Shown: positions 51,695-60,471 of the stretch, one piece after another
Numbering within the stretch: the first letter of the stretch is position 1
Layout: every line of letters starts with the position of its first letter
Assembly: GCF_021735925.1 (NCBI RefSeq)
Contig: NZ_WMEA01000008.1
Coordinates: 69,373 to 133,372, forward strand
Length of the DNA: 64,000 nt
DNA from: Loktanella sp. M215
GTDB lineage: Bacteria > Pseudomonadota > Alphaproteobacteria > Rhodobacterales > Rhodobacteraceae
Direction: 5' to 3'
The notes under the pieces: model-generated
The model's input: only the letters and a program-made list of their open reading frames with translations
Told to the model about the DNA's origin: nothing
Database searches by the model: none
Position numbers and translations under genes: made by a program

Positions 51695-53083
51695 TCAGCC
51701 GAACAGGGCGTTGCAGATCAAAAGCATCACCAGCGCCGTGGCCCAAGTCAGGGTGGTCGGCACCGACCACAGCAGCATCTGGTGCTTGGCGCTTTTGACA
51801 CCCAGCATCCGGTTGATGACCCAGAAATAGCTGTCATTGAAATAGCCAAAGACCATCGACCCGATGGCTGCGGCCTGCGCGGCGAACACCATGTTCACAT
51901 CCGGCATGTTCATTAGGATCGGGGCAGAGATCGACGCCCCCGTAATCATCGCGACCGTGCCGGACCCTTGGATCAGGCGCACGATGGACGAGATGACGAA
52001 GGGGATGAGGATCGCCGGGATCGCCAGCCCCGCAACCGACTGACCGATCACGCCGCCTGCCCCCGAATCCCGCAGCACGGCACCCAGCGCGCCACCGGCA
52101 CCGGTAACCAGCAGGATGATGCCGGCACTTTCGACGCCCTCCTCCATATAGGCCAGCACCTCTTCACGCGGGCGACCCGGCAGCAGGGTATAGGCCGCGA
52201 CCATCAGGCCAAGGCCGACCGCGATCACCGGGTTGCCGAAGAACGCGATCGTCTGTGCCAGGAATCCGGTCGCCGCGGGACCATTCCCCAGCATCGCGAC
52301 GCTGAGCGTATTCAGAAAGATCAGCACGATCGGCAAGGCAATCGGCAGCACCGACAGACCCAGCGACGGCAGCGTCTTCTGCCGGTCCTGCGCCGCCTCT
52401 TCGAACTGCTTGTAGGGGGCAGAGATATCCTCGCCGGTGTCGACAAGGATCATCCGTTCCAGTCGCGGCCCCATCGCACGCCCGTACATCACCAGAACCG
52501 CCATGCCGGGGATGGTAAAGACGATACCCCAGAAGATCATCAGCCCGAGGTCGATGTTGAAGATCCCCGCAACGCCCAGCGGGCCGGGTGTCGGCGGCAC
52601 GGCGTGGTGCGTCAGCATCAGGCCCCCGGCCAGACTGATCCCCAGCGTCAGGATCGAAATACCCGTGGACCGCGCCAGACCCTTGATCAGCGGCGTCAGG
52701 ATGACGAAGGCGCTGTCGCAGAAGATCGGGATCGACACGATATAACCGGTCAGGACCATCGCCCAGTCTTCACGCTTCTTGCCGACCCAGCGGATCAGGG
52801 TATAGGCCATCTGTTCCGCCGCGCCCGACACTTCGAGGATGCGGCCCATCATGACGCCGAACCCGATGACCAGACCGATGGTCGACAGGGTCTTGCCGAA
52901 ACCCGTGGTGATCGAGGTGATGACCTCGGCGGGCAGCATCCCCCCGATAATGCCCGCGATGGATGCGGCCGCGATCAGGGCCACGATGGCGTGCACCCGC
53001 GTCTTGACGACGAAAAAGATCAGCAGGGCGATGGCGATGACCAACCCCGCGATCAACTGAAACTCCGATCCGGTATCCGGCAT
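51695..53083 (-). CDS. gntP: GntP-family gluconate/sugar-acid permease
   Basis: The 462-residue inner-membrane carrier has 12 or so helices and family landmarks: FGVMMGRILEVSGAAEQMA, SIPIFCDSAFVILTPLIKGLAR, LTHHAVPPTPGPLGVAGIFN, LVTGAGGALGAVLRDSG and FGYFNDSYFWVINRM. As the last gene of the tetronate operon it most likely imports D-erythronate or L-threonate rather than gluconate. The ATG at 53083 has an AGGAGGAGAG ribosome site. Upstream in-frame codons are non-homologous. Confidence 0.93.
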   Translation of the reverse strand: MPDTGSEFQLIAGLVIAIALLIFFVVKTRVHAIVALIAAASIAGIIGGMLPAEVITSITTGFGKTLSTIGLVIGFGVMMGRILEVSGAAEQMAYTLIRWVGKKREDWAMVLTGYIVSIPIFCDSAFVILTPLIKGLARSTGISILTLGISLAGGLMLTHHAVPPTPGPLGVAGIFNIDLGLMIFWGIVFTIPGMAVLVMYGRAMGPRLERMILVDTGEDISAPYKQFEEAAQDRQKTLPSLGLSVLPIALPIVLIFLNTLSVAMLGNGPAATGFLAQTIAFFGNPVIAVGLGLMVAAYTLLPGRPREEVLAYMEEGVESAGIILLVTGAGGALGAVLRDSGAGGVIGQSVAGLAIPAILIPFVISSIVRLIQGSGTVAMITGASISAPILMNMPDVNMVFAAQAAAIGSMVFGYFNDSYFWVINRMLGVKSAKHQMLLWSVPTTLTWATALVMLLICNALFG

Positions 53084-53134
53084 GTAAACTCTCCTCCTCG
53101 GCGCCAAGCGCGCCACGCAACAAATGGCCGGCCG

Positions 53135-53155
53135 GATCCTGCGTGTTGCAGGATC
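53135..53155 (-). repeat. stem-loop between denD and gntP
   Basis: GATCCTGC (53135-53142) and GCAGGATC (53148-53155) form a perfect 8-bp stem with a 5-nt loop in the only sizeable gap of the operon. It may tune permease expression. Confidence 0.5.
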
Positions 53156-53202
53156 GCGCCGTTCACGGTCCAACCGGCCGGTTCAGGGTCTGAAATGGCC
53201 GA

Positions 53203-54144
53203 TCAGGCCGGTTGCACCTCTTTCAGGTACTGCTGCACCACACCGTCAAAGTCGGTGTCGGATGCAAATCCAAGGGCGCGGGCCCGGGAATCGTCAAAGG
53301 CCCCCGGCCAGCTGCACACGATATCGATGATCCGCGGGTCGGATGACTGGGTGACAAGGTCACGCGCCGCGGCCCCGACCAGCCGGTGCAAACTGTCCAG
53401 CATCGCGGCCGGCGTCACGGTGATGCCCGGCATGTCCAGCACCCGGTCGGCCCCCAGCCCCTCAAGATCGAGGTCGGCGGCCAGCGCCAGATTGGCCACC
53501 GCCGCATCGGGGGACGAAATCCACAACCGCGTGTCCAGCGGCACCGGGCAATCGGACGCCACGCCCGCCACCGGTTCGCGGATGATGCCAGACACGAAGG
53601 ACGACGCGGCAGAGTTCGGCTGGCCTGCGCGGACGCAGATCGTGGGCAGCCGGCAGGTCAGCCCGTCGATGAACCCCTTGCGCGTGTATTCAGACACCAG
53701 CAGCTCTCCGATCGCCTTCCCGACACCATAGGAAGACGCGGGCCGCGTGGCCCAGCCCTGCGGCACGATCTGCGGCATCTCTCCACCGAAGACCGCCAGA
53801 GAGCTGGTGAAAATGACGCGCGGCGGCTGCGCCAGCGCCCGGCAGCGTTCGAGGATCAGCCGCGTCGCATCGACGTTGATGTGCAGGCCGGTGTCGAATT
53901 CCTGCTCCGACTGGCCCGACAGCACTGCGGCCAGATGGTACACGATATCCGTCCCGGCCGGGATCGCGCGGGCGACATCCGCCGCATCGTCGATGGACCC
54001 TGTCATGCTCGTCACGTTGTCATGCGTCACCGGGCAGGCACCCCGGTCCAGCGAGATGATCCGCGCCTCTGGCTTGGCCTTCAGCAAGGCGGCGATCAGC
54101 CGACTGCCCAGAAAACCCGCGCCCCCCGTCACCGTAATGTTCAT
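53203..54144 (-). CDS. denD: D-erythronate dehydrogenase (SDR)
   Basis: The 313-residue extended SDR oxidises D-erythronate to 2-oxo-tetronate with NAD+. The nucleotide loop is TVTGGAGFLGSRL (residues 5-17), with Asp in ISLDRGACPV favouring NAD+. The catalytic YxxxK is in ASSYGVGKAIGELLV and the Ser in FTSSLAVFGG. The family assignment rests on fold plus context with otnI/otnC/otnK. Its start overlaps the deoR stop by 4 nt. Confidence 0.88.
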   Translation of the reverse strand: MNITVTGGAGFLGSRLIAALLKAKPEARIISLDRGACPVTHDNVTSMTGSIDDAADVARAIPAGTDIVYHLAAVLSGQSEQEFDTGLHINVDATRLILERCRALAQPPRVIFTSSLAVFGGEMPQIVPQGWATRPASSYGVGKAIGELLVSEYTRKGFIDGLTCRLPTICVRAGQPNSAASSFVSGIIREPVAGVASDCPVPLDTRLWISSPDAAVANLALAADLDLEGLGADRVLDMPGITVTPAAMLDSLHRLVGAAARDLVTQSSDPRIIDIVCSWPGAFDDSRARALGFASDTDFDGVVQQYLKEVQPA

Positions 54145-54938
54145 GGTGCGTCTCCTTCGTTCTGTGTCGATGGGTCATCACCCGCGATGACGACCGTGAT
54201 GTTCCTGTCGCGCAGCTCTGCCACCACGCCGGCGTCCAGCCCGGTGTCCGTAACGATCGTGTCGAAGGCACTGATCAGCAGGATGTTCAGGGCGGCAACG
54301 ACGCCGTATTTGAATGAATCTGATGTCAGGACCACCCGCTTGGCCTGTGCCGTGACCGCGACCTTCACCGGCCCCTTCAACTCTGACGGGGAACTCAGGC
54401 CAGAGGACGTCCAGGACGAGGTCGAAATGAAGGCGATATCGTAATTGAACCCCGCCAGCGCCTGCGCTGCCGCAGGCCCGACGCAGGACTGGTTCGCCCG
54501 TTCGACCATGCCGCCGCTGTGGTAAAGGGTGCAGTCCGAATGGGTCGACAGATACGCGCAGACCACAAAATCGTTGGTCACGACCGTAAGGCCTGACCGG
54601 TCGCCGATCCGCCGTGCGACCTCCAGCGCGGTAGTGCCCGCGTCAAGGTAGACGACCATGCCATCACGCACCATGGCCGCCGCCGCCGCGCCGATGGCCT
54701 GCTTTTGCGCGGCATTCATCGCGGCCTTCTGCAGGTGCGGCAACTCCTGATCCAGCTTGCGCGACAGCCGGACGCCGCCCGCCACCGACGCGACACGCCC
54801 GGTCTGTTCCAGCATCTGGATATCGCGCCGGATCGTCATGTGAGAGACGTCCAGCAACTCCGTCAGCTGCTGGATGCTCAGGATATCGCATTCTGCCAGC
54901 CGCGAGAGGATGAAATGCTGCCGCTCTGCCGGGATCAT
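54141..54938 (-). CDS. DeoR/GlpR-family regulator of the tetronate operon
   Basis: The 265-residue protein has an N-terminal DeoR helix-turn-helix (RQHFILSRLAECDILSIQQLTELLDVSHMTIRRDIQMLEQTGRVASVAGGVRL) and the sugar-phosphate-sensing C-terminal domain with DGMVVYLDAGTTALEVARRI and the VVTNDFVVCAYL motif. It is embedded in the operon, overlapping otnI and denD, so it is autoregulated. The likely effector is a phosphorylated tetronate intermediate, and repeats at 58571-58633 are candidate operators. Confidence 0.9.
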   Translation of the reverse strand: MIPAERQHFILSRLAECDILSIQQLTELLDVSHMTIRRDIQMLEQTGRVASVAGGVRLSRKLDQELPHLQKAAMNAAQKQAIGAAAAAMVRDGMVVYLDAGTTALEVARRIGDRSGLTVVTNDFVVCAYLSTHSDCTLYHSGGMVERANQSCVGPAAAQALAGFNYDIAFISTSSWTSSGLSSPSELKGPVKVAVTAQAKRVVLTSDSFKYGVVAALNILLISAFDTIVTDTGLDAGVVAELRDRNITVVIAGDDPSTQNEGDAP

Positions 54939-55729
54939 GCGCCGGGCGCCTTACGTGTGAGGTAGGGCGCAGCCCAGCCAAGGCCGGCCTCGGTCCCGTT
55001 GCGCGGCACGTATTCGCACCCCAGCGGGTTGTCGAAACCGGCGCGGGCAAAGGCTTCGAAGATCGCGGGATAGTGCAGCTCGCCAGTATCAGGCTCGTGG
55101 CGGTCGGGCACACCGGCGATCTGGACGTGTTCGTAGGCGCCCTTCAGCCGCGCGATCCTGCGGATGATGTCGCCGTCCATGATCTGCGCGTGGTAGACGT
55201 CGAACTGCAGGAACACGTTGCGGCGGTCCAATTGCTGGATCAGCGCCAGCGTCGGGTCCTGATGGGCGATGAAATACCCCGGCACGTCCCGGCTGTTCAG
55301 TGGCTCGATCGACACGCTCAGCCCGGCCGCCGCCGCACGGTCCGCCGCAAGGCGCATGTTGTCGATCCAGACCGCCTCGCAGGCGGCGCGCTCCATGCTG
55401 CCGGTGATACCTGACATCACATGGATGCGCGGGCAGTGCAGCGCCTGCGCATAGGTCACCGCCAGATCGACGCTCGCCTCGTGTTCGGACCGCTTGTCGG
55501 GACGGGCGGCAAAGCCACGCTCGCCCCCGGCGAAATCGCCCGCGGGGGCATTGATCAGGGTCAGCGACAGGCCATTGCGGTCCAGACGCGATTTGACCTC
55601 TTCCACCGGATAATCATAGGGAAACAGGAATTCCACTGCGTCGAACCCCGCGGCGGCGGCCCGGTCGAACCGGTCGAGGAACAGGGCGTCCGTGAACAGC
55701 ATCGACAGGTTTGCGGCCAGTTTCGTCAT
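54935..55729 (-). CDS. otnI: 2-oxo-tetronate isomerase (hydroxypyruvate isomerase family)
   Basis: The 264-residue TIM-barrel protein of the Hyi family interconverts 2-oxo- and 3-oxo-tetronate. It begins KLAANLSMLFTDALFLDRFDRAAAAGFDAVEFLFPYDYP, typical of Hyi/OtnI. Metal-site stretches include SIEPLNSRDVPGYF, VFLQFDVYHAQIMDGD, YEHVQIAGVPDRHEP and GCEYVPRNGT. The ATG at 55729 has GGAGGA upstream. It lies one nt after the otnC stop. Confidence 0.92.
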   Translation of the reverse strand: MTKLAANLSMLFTDALFLDRFDRAAAAGFDAVEFLFPYDYPVEEVKSRLDRNGLSLTLINAPAGDFAGGERGFAARPDKRSEHEASVDLAVTYAQALHCPRIHVMSGITGSMERAACEAVWIDNMRLAADRAAAAGLSVSIEPLNSRDVPGYFIAHQDPTLALIQQLDRRNVFLQFDVYHAQIMDGDIIRRIARLKGAYEHVQIAGVPDRHEPDTGELHYPAIFEAFARAGFDNPLGCEYVPRNGTEAGLGWAAPYLTRKAPGA

Positions 55730-55730
55730 G

Positions 55731-56366
55731 TCAGTATCCTCCGCCAAGTTCCGCGATTTCGTCTTTCGTCAGGTGATGAACCCGTTCGCCGCGCAGGATG
55801 AACTGCAGTTTGGCAGTCTCCTCCAGCTCTTCGGCGTTGTTCACCGCATCGTCGATGTCACGGCCCAGCACGACGACACCGTGCGACGCCAGTAGAAACG
55901 CCTGCGCCGTCGTGTCCCGCGCCGCCTGTGCCAGATCGCACCCAATCTCGGGCGATCCGGGGCGGTAATAGGGAATGACCGGCATGTGCCCGATCCGCAT
56001 GACGTAATAGGGCGTGAAGGGCCGGATCGCATTGTCGCGCGGCACGTCTTCCAGACAAGACAGCGCCGTAAGGTAGGTGGAATGCAGATGCACGATCGCA
56101 CCCGCATCGGGCCGCACGTCATAAAGCGCCCGGTGAAAGGCGAATTCCTTCGACGGCTTCGGTCCGGCGCCCGGCGTGCCGTCGGCGCCCACGACCGAGA
56201 GGTTTTCGGCTGACAACCGGCCCAGACTGCTGCCGGTGGGCGTCACGATGAACCCGCCTTCGGCCCTACGGACAGAGACGTTGCCAGCCCCGCCCACGGA
56301 ATAGCCGCGGTCGAACAGGCTCTTGCACAGCAGCACCATGCGGTCGGCTTGCAGTGTATCGGTCAT
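55731..56366 (-). CDS. otnC: 3-oxo-tetronate 4-phosphate decarboxylase (class II aldolase fold)
   Basis: The 211-residue class II aldolase/adducin protein decarboxylates 3-oxo-tetronate 4-phosphate to dihydroxyacetone phosphate. Zinc ligands are seen in AIVHLHSTYLTALSCLED and FLLASHGVVVLGRD. The substrate loop is GYSVGGAGNVSVRRAEGGFIVTPTGSSLG, and SKEFAFHRALYDVRPD contains the conserved catalytic Glu. The start at 56366 overlaps the otnK stop. Confidence 0.92.
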   Translation of the reverse strand: MTDTLQADRMVLLCKSLFDRGYSVGGAGNVSVRRAEGGFIVTPTGSSLGRLSAENLSVVGADGTPGAGPKPSKEFAFHRALYDVRPDAGAIVHLHSTYLTALSCLEDVPRDNAIRPFTPYYVMRIGHMPVIPYYRPGSPEIGCDLAQAARDTTAQAFLLASHGVVVLGRDIDDAVNNAEELEETAKLQFILRGERVHHLTKDEIAELGGGY

Positions 56367-57625
56367 GGCCGCACCGCCTCTGGCTGACAGGTGATAAAGA
56401 AATCCTCTGCCCCGAAATTTCCCGACTTCAGCGCGAGCGACAGGGGCCGGTCGACCGCCCGGACCCAAGGCACGCCGGGTGCGATCTGCGGCCCGATGGC
56501 GAATCCGCTGACGCCAAGCCCTTGCGTGACAGAGCCTGACGTCTCGCCTCCCGCCACGACAAAGCGGCGGATGCCGCCCTCGGCCAGACGTGCTGCGGCG
56601 ACGTGAAAGGTCCGCTCGACCGCCTCTGACGCGGCGCTGCCGTGACGGTCCTGAATGGCGCGCAGACGCGCGGGATCGGCGGTTGCGGTGATCATTGGCG
56701 CGGGGGACCCGTCCTGCGGCTGCGCCAGCACCCAATCGGCCAGCGCGGCGCCATAGGCATCGGCGTCAGCCAGACAGCGGTCCACATCGACGTCATGGGT
56801 CGCGGCCAGCTTGCGATAGGCGCTGACCTGTGTGTTCGTCATCTCGGAACAAGAGCCGGAGATCACGACGCCCGGCCCGTCCAGCGGCGCACCCGCCTCT
56901 GCCGCACCGGCCACCGGTGCGCCACCGGTCACGGCACGCGCGATGCCCGCCGCCAGACCGGACCCGCCGGTAACCAGCGCCATATCGGCCACCGCCTGCC
57001 CCAGTGTATCCAGATGCGCGTCCGACACCGCGTCCAGCACGACATAGCGCACGCCATCGGCCTGCAATGCGGCGATGCGCGCCTTCACTGCGGCAACGCC
57101 CTGATCGACGGTCGTCGCCGTCACGAGGCCACACCGCCCGCGGGACTGCCCCTCCATCAGCCGGATCAGGCTGGAATCCGTCATCGGCGTGATCGGGTGA
57201 TGACGCATGCCGGAGTTCTGCAGCAGTTCCTCGCCCACGAACAGATGCCCCATGTAGACCGACCGTCCGTTGACCGGCAGCGCGGGGCAGATGACGGTTA
57301 CGTCTGCCCCCAAAGCATCCAGCAGCGCGTCGGCCACCGGACCGATATTGCCCTTGGGCGTGGAATCGAAGGTCGAGCAGTATTTCTGAAAAATCTGCGT
57401 GCACCCCTGCCCCTGCAGCCAGCGCAGCGCATCAAGGCTCTGTGCCACGGCGGTTTCGGCTGCGACCGACCGCGACTTCAACGACACGACGATAGCGTCG
57501 GCCTGAACGCCGGCATCCTCCGTCGGCACGCCGATCATCTGTACGCAGGTCAACCCTCCGGAGACCAGAAATCCGGCAATGTCCGTCGCACCGGTGAAAT
57601 CGTCCGCGATGACGCCGATCTTCAT
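56363..57625 (-). CDS. otnK: 3-oxo-tetronate kinase (four-carbon acid sugar kinase)
   Basis: The 420-residue DUF1537-type kinase phosphorylates 3-oxo-tetronate at O4. The N-terminal domain starts IGVIADDFTGATDIAGFLV. FQKYCSTFDSTPKGNIGPVADALLDAL is the highly conserved substrate region. The C-terminal nucleotide domain includes GVVISGSCSEMTNTQV, FVVAGGETSGSVTQGLGVSGF and ALKSGNFGAEDFF. Its start overlaps the ltnD stop by 4 nt. Confidence 0.94.
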   Translation of the reverse strand: MKIGVIADDFTGATDIAGFLVSGGLTCVQMIGVPTEDAGVQADAIVVSLKSRSVAAETAVAQSLDALRWLQGQGCTQIFQKYCSTFDSTPKGNIGPVADALLDALGADVTVICPALPVNGRSVYMGHLFVGEELLQNSGMRHHPITPMTDSSLIRLMEGQSRGRCGLVTATTVDQGVAAVKARIAALQADGVRYVVLDAVSDAHLDTLGQAVADMALVTGGSGLAAGIARAVTGGAPVAGAAEAGAPLDGPGVVISGSCSEMTNTQVSAYRKLAATHDVDVDRCLADADAYGAALADWVLAQPQDGSPAPMITATADPARLRAIQDRHGSAASEAVERTFHVAAARLAEGGIRRFVVAGGETSGSVTQGLGVSGFAIGPQIAPGVPWVRAVDRPLSLALKSGNFGAEDFFITCQPEAVRP

Positions 57626-58531
57626 GGCTTGCCGCCCGGCAGATCGACGCCGGCGAAGGTCTTGATCACGGCGCTGTCGTCCTCGCGGCCATGACCCATG
57701 TTCGACGCCTGCTGGAACATCGCAAAGGCCGCCGAGGCAAGCGGCAGCGGAAAATGCAGCGCCCGCCCGGTTTCCGTCACCAGACCCAGATCCTTGACGA
57801 AGATATCCACGGCAGACTGCGGCGTGTAATCCCCGTCAACCACATGTTTCATCCGGTTTTCGAACATCCAGGAATTGCCGGCGGCGTTGGTCACGACGTC
57901 ATACATCGTGTCCAGCGGGATGCCGGCGCGGGCGGCCAGCGCCATCGCCTCGGCCCCGACGGCAATGTGAACACCCGCCAGCAACTGGTGAATGACCTTG
58001 ACCGTGGCCCCCTGCCCGATGTCCGGCCCGATGCGATAGACCTTGGCGGCGACAGCCTCCAGCACCGGGGCGAGCGCTGCAAAAAGCCTCTTCAGAACCC
58101 GAAGCCATGACCGTCATGTCGCCGCTGGCGGCCTTCGCCGCACCGCCGGATACCGGCGCATCCAGCATCAGAAACCCGCGCGCGGCGATGTCCTGACCAA
58201 GTGCCTGCGCGTCGGTGGCAGACTGGGTGCAACTGACCATGATCGCACCGCCGGGACGCATGCGGTGTGCGATCCCCGTCTCGCCCAGGATCGCCTCGCG
58301 CGCCTGTGCCGCATTCACGACAAGCACCAGCGCCGCATCGAACTGCAGATCAAATTCGGTGGCCGCCACAGCCACCGCCTCGCCGCCCGCCGCGGCAAAG
58401 GCGTCAAGCCGCGCGCGGCTCAGGTCGATGCCACTGGTGGCAAGCCCCGCCCGCAGGCAGGACAGGGCAGCACCCATCCCCATCGACCCCAGACCGATCA
58501 CGCAAACTCTGAAGGTGTTCTCGTCGCTCAT
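57622..58531 (-). pseudogene. ltnD: L-threonate dehydrogenase, single-base frameshift
   Basis: The 5' part (RVCVIGLGSMGMGAALSCLRAG; ATSGIDLSRARLDAF; LDAPVSGGAAKAASGDMTVMASGSEEAF) and 3' part (LEAVAAKVYRIGPDIGQGATVKVIHQLLAG; FVKDLGLVTETGRALHFPLPL) are a complete beta-hydroxyacid dehydrogenase. GLGSMGMG is the NAD loop, DAPVSGG the substrate motif, and Lys in GATVKVIHQ is catalytic. They are joined across a frame break at an A5 run (58081-58085); four A would restore EEAFAALAPVLEAV. It is first in the operon, so polar effects on otnK are possible. Loss would stop L-threonate oxidation but leave D-erythronate entry by DenD. Confidence 0.88.
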
Positions 58532-58570
58532 CCCGGTGCTCCATCTGAATTGGCGCCGCGGTATCCCAAA

Positions 58571-58633
58571 TATTCACGAATTACAACAATACTTCACATA
58601 AAAATCACAAATACGAACAAGTATTCACGTGAA
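58571..58633. promoter_or_regulatory. candidate DeoR operators, tetronate operon/glycerate kinase
   Basis: Three copies of a TAxTTCAC core (58571-58578, 58590-58598, 58622-58629) lie in the AT-rich divergent gap. The last forms the perfect palindrome TTCACGTGAA (58624-58633). They overlap where both promoters should be. Binding by the operon's DeoR protein is inferred. Confidence 0.45.
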
Positions 58634-58784
58634 CATGGCGCACACGGCCCGATAGGCCGACACACGGCGTTGACGACGCCGCGCTTACCCCACCTTTTTA
58701 CGGCGTTCCGCCGCACCTCGCGGCAGTTTATAGTCCCGCGGAAAGATCAGCCTGCCATGACCACCATCACCGGAAAGATTGCCC

Positions 58785-60092
58785 ATGACGACCTCGCCCG
58801 ACACCCTGCTGCGCGCCATGTTCGATGCCGCGATCGCTGCCGCCCAGCCGGCCCTGTGCGTGCCGCCCCAGCTGCCCGCGCCACCTGCGGGACGGGTCGT
58901 CGTGATCGGTGCCGGCAAGGCCTCTGCCGCGATGGCGCGCGCGCTCGAGGATCATTGGCCCGGACCGCTGACCGGCCTTGTCGTGACCCGCTATGGCTAC
59001 GCCGTCCCCTGCGCGCGGATCGAGATCATCGAGGCCGCCCACCCGGTGCCCGATGCGGCCGGCATTACCGCGGCGCGGCGCATCATGGATCTGGTCAGCG
59101 ATCTGACGGAGGACGATCTGGTCATCTGCCTGATCTCGGGCGGTGGATCATCGCTACTGCCGATGCCGTTGGGCGATCTGACGCTGGCCGACAAGCAGGC
59201 GATCAGCCGCGCATTACTAGCCTCCGGCGCCACGATTTCAGAGATGAACTGCGTGCGCCGCCATCTGTCGGGGATCAAGGGCGGGCGGCTGGCCGCGGCC
59301 TGTGCGCCGGCGCGGATCGTGAACCTGATTATCTCCGACGTGCCGGGCGACGATCCGGTCGACATCGCCTCTGGTCCCACGGTCACGGACGCCAGCACCT
59401 GCGCCAATGCACTGGACATCCTCGACCGCTACGCGCTGGATGTGCCGGGTCATGTGCGACGGATGTTGGAGTCCGGTGAAGCCGAGAGCCTCAAGGACGG
59501 TGATCTGCCCCTGCGGATCGAGACGCGGATGATCGCGACCCCGCAGGCCTCGCTGGAGGCTGCCGCCGCCGTGGCGCGCGCGTCCGGCATCGACGTGCAT
59601 ATTCTGGGCGACGCCATCGAGGGCGAAGCGAAGGAGCTTGGCACCCTGATGGCCGGTCTGGTGCGACAGGTCGTCGTGCGAGACCAGCCGTTTCGCAAGC
59701 CCTGCATCCTGCTGTCAGGCGGTGAATCGACGGTCAGGGTGACGGGCAAGGGGCGCGGCGGGCGGAACGTCGAATTCCTGCTGGCCCTTGGCGTGGCGCT
59801 GAACGGCACCCCCGGCGTTCACGCGCTGGCGGGCGATACGGACGGCGTCGACGGGATCGAGGAGATCGCAGGTGCGATCCTGCGGCCCGACACGCTGCAG
59901 CGGGCGCGCGACATGGGTTTGCATCCGCGCGCACGGCTGACGGACAACGACGGTCACGGCTTTTTCGGGGCGCTGGGTGATGCCGTCATCACCGGACCGA
60001 CCCTGACGAACGTGAACGACTTCCGTGCGATCCTGATTTTGGACGACGCCACGGCGCAACCGGGTCCGGACCTGACAGCACCGGTGCCGTGA
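58785..60092 (+). CDS. glycerate 2-kinase (MOFRL family)
   Basis: This 435-residue enzyme of the GckA/TtuD family phosphorylates D-glycerate to 2-phosphoglycerate. Motifs are VVVIGAGKASAAMARALE near the N-terminus, LVICLISGGGSSLLPMP, MNCVRRHLSGIKGGRLA and IISDVPGDDPVDIASGPT. The C-terminal MOFRL domain has LLSGGESTVRVTGKGRGGRNVEFLLAL and LAGDTDGVDG. Older annotations call such proteins hydroxypyruvate reductase. The ATG at 58785 follows GGAAAG; a TTG two codons earlier is possible. It diverges from the tetronate operon and probably shares its regulator. Confidence 0.92.
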   Translation: MTTSPDTLLRAMFDAAIAAAQPALCVPPQLPAPPAGRVVVIGAGKASAAMARALEDHWPGPLTGLVVTRYGYAVPCARIEIIEAAHPVPDAAGITAARRIMDLVSDLTEDDLVICLISGGGSSLLPMPLGDLTLADKQAISRALLASGATISEMNCVRRHLSGIKGGRLAAACAPARIVNLIISDVPGDDPVDIASGPTVTDASTCANALDILDRYALDVPGHVRRMLESGEAESLKDGDLPLRIETRMIATPQASLEAAAAVARASGIDVHILGDAIEGEAKELGTLMAGLVRQVVVRDQPFRKPCILLSGGESTVRVTGKGRGGRNVEFLLALGVALNGTPGVHALAGDTDGVDGIEEIAGAILRPDTLQRARDMGLHPRARLTDNDGHGFFGALGDAVITGPTLTNVNDFRAILILDDATAQPGPDLTAPVP

Positions 60093-60096
60093 AGCT

Positions 60097-60471
60097 TCAG
60101 CCAGCCGCCGCCTGCGGTGCGCCGGGCATCGACAGCCCCGCCGTGCCGCAGATGTCGAGCGACATTTCCAGAAAGGTATCGAGCGCGGCTGAGATGCCGT
60201 TCACGTCGCACTTGCCCGCGGTGCGCTGACTGCGGATCAGACATTCCACCTGCGACGCCTCTTCGCCAAGGGCCTGCAGGCCGACCGACCCTGCGGCACC
60301 CGCAATCTTGTGCAGGATGGATTCGACCTCGGCCACGGTTTCGACCGGATCGACACATTCGGTCAGGTTTTCGGCCAGCAGCTCCAGCCGGTCATGCCGC
60401 TCGCAAAGCTTGCGGATGAAAAGACTTTTCAGCCGGTTCATCCCGTCATCAAAGGATTGACGATCCATCAC
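60097..60471 (-). CDS. histidine phosphotransfer (Hpt) protein
   Basis: The 124-residue single-domain Hpt has its phospho-accepting His54 in SILHKIAGAAGSVGLQALGEEA, the HxxxGxAxxxG-like Hpt signature. It relays phosphate between a hybrid kinase and a response regulator. It overlaps the end of the response regulator gene by 4 nt on the same strand. The CHASE-PAS kinase transcribed divergently is the probable partner. Confidence 0.88.
   Translation of the reverse strand: MMDRQSFDDGMNRLKSLFIRKLCERHDRLELLAENLTECVDPVETVAEVESILHKIAGAAGSVGLQALGEEASQVECLIRSQRTAGKCDVNGISAALDTFLEMSLDICGTAGLSMPGAPQAAAG

Noticed and set aside
51968..53731. 587-codon plus-strand open frame
   Set aside because: Antisense to gntP and denD; repetitive Arg/Asp/Gln composition marks it as a shadow.
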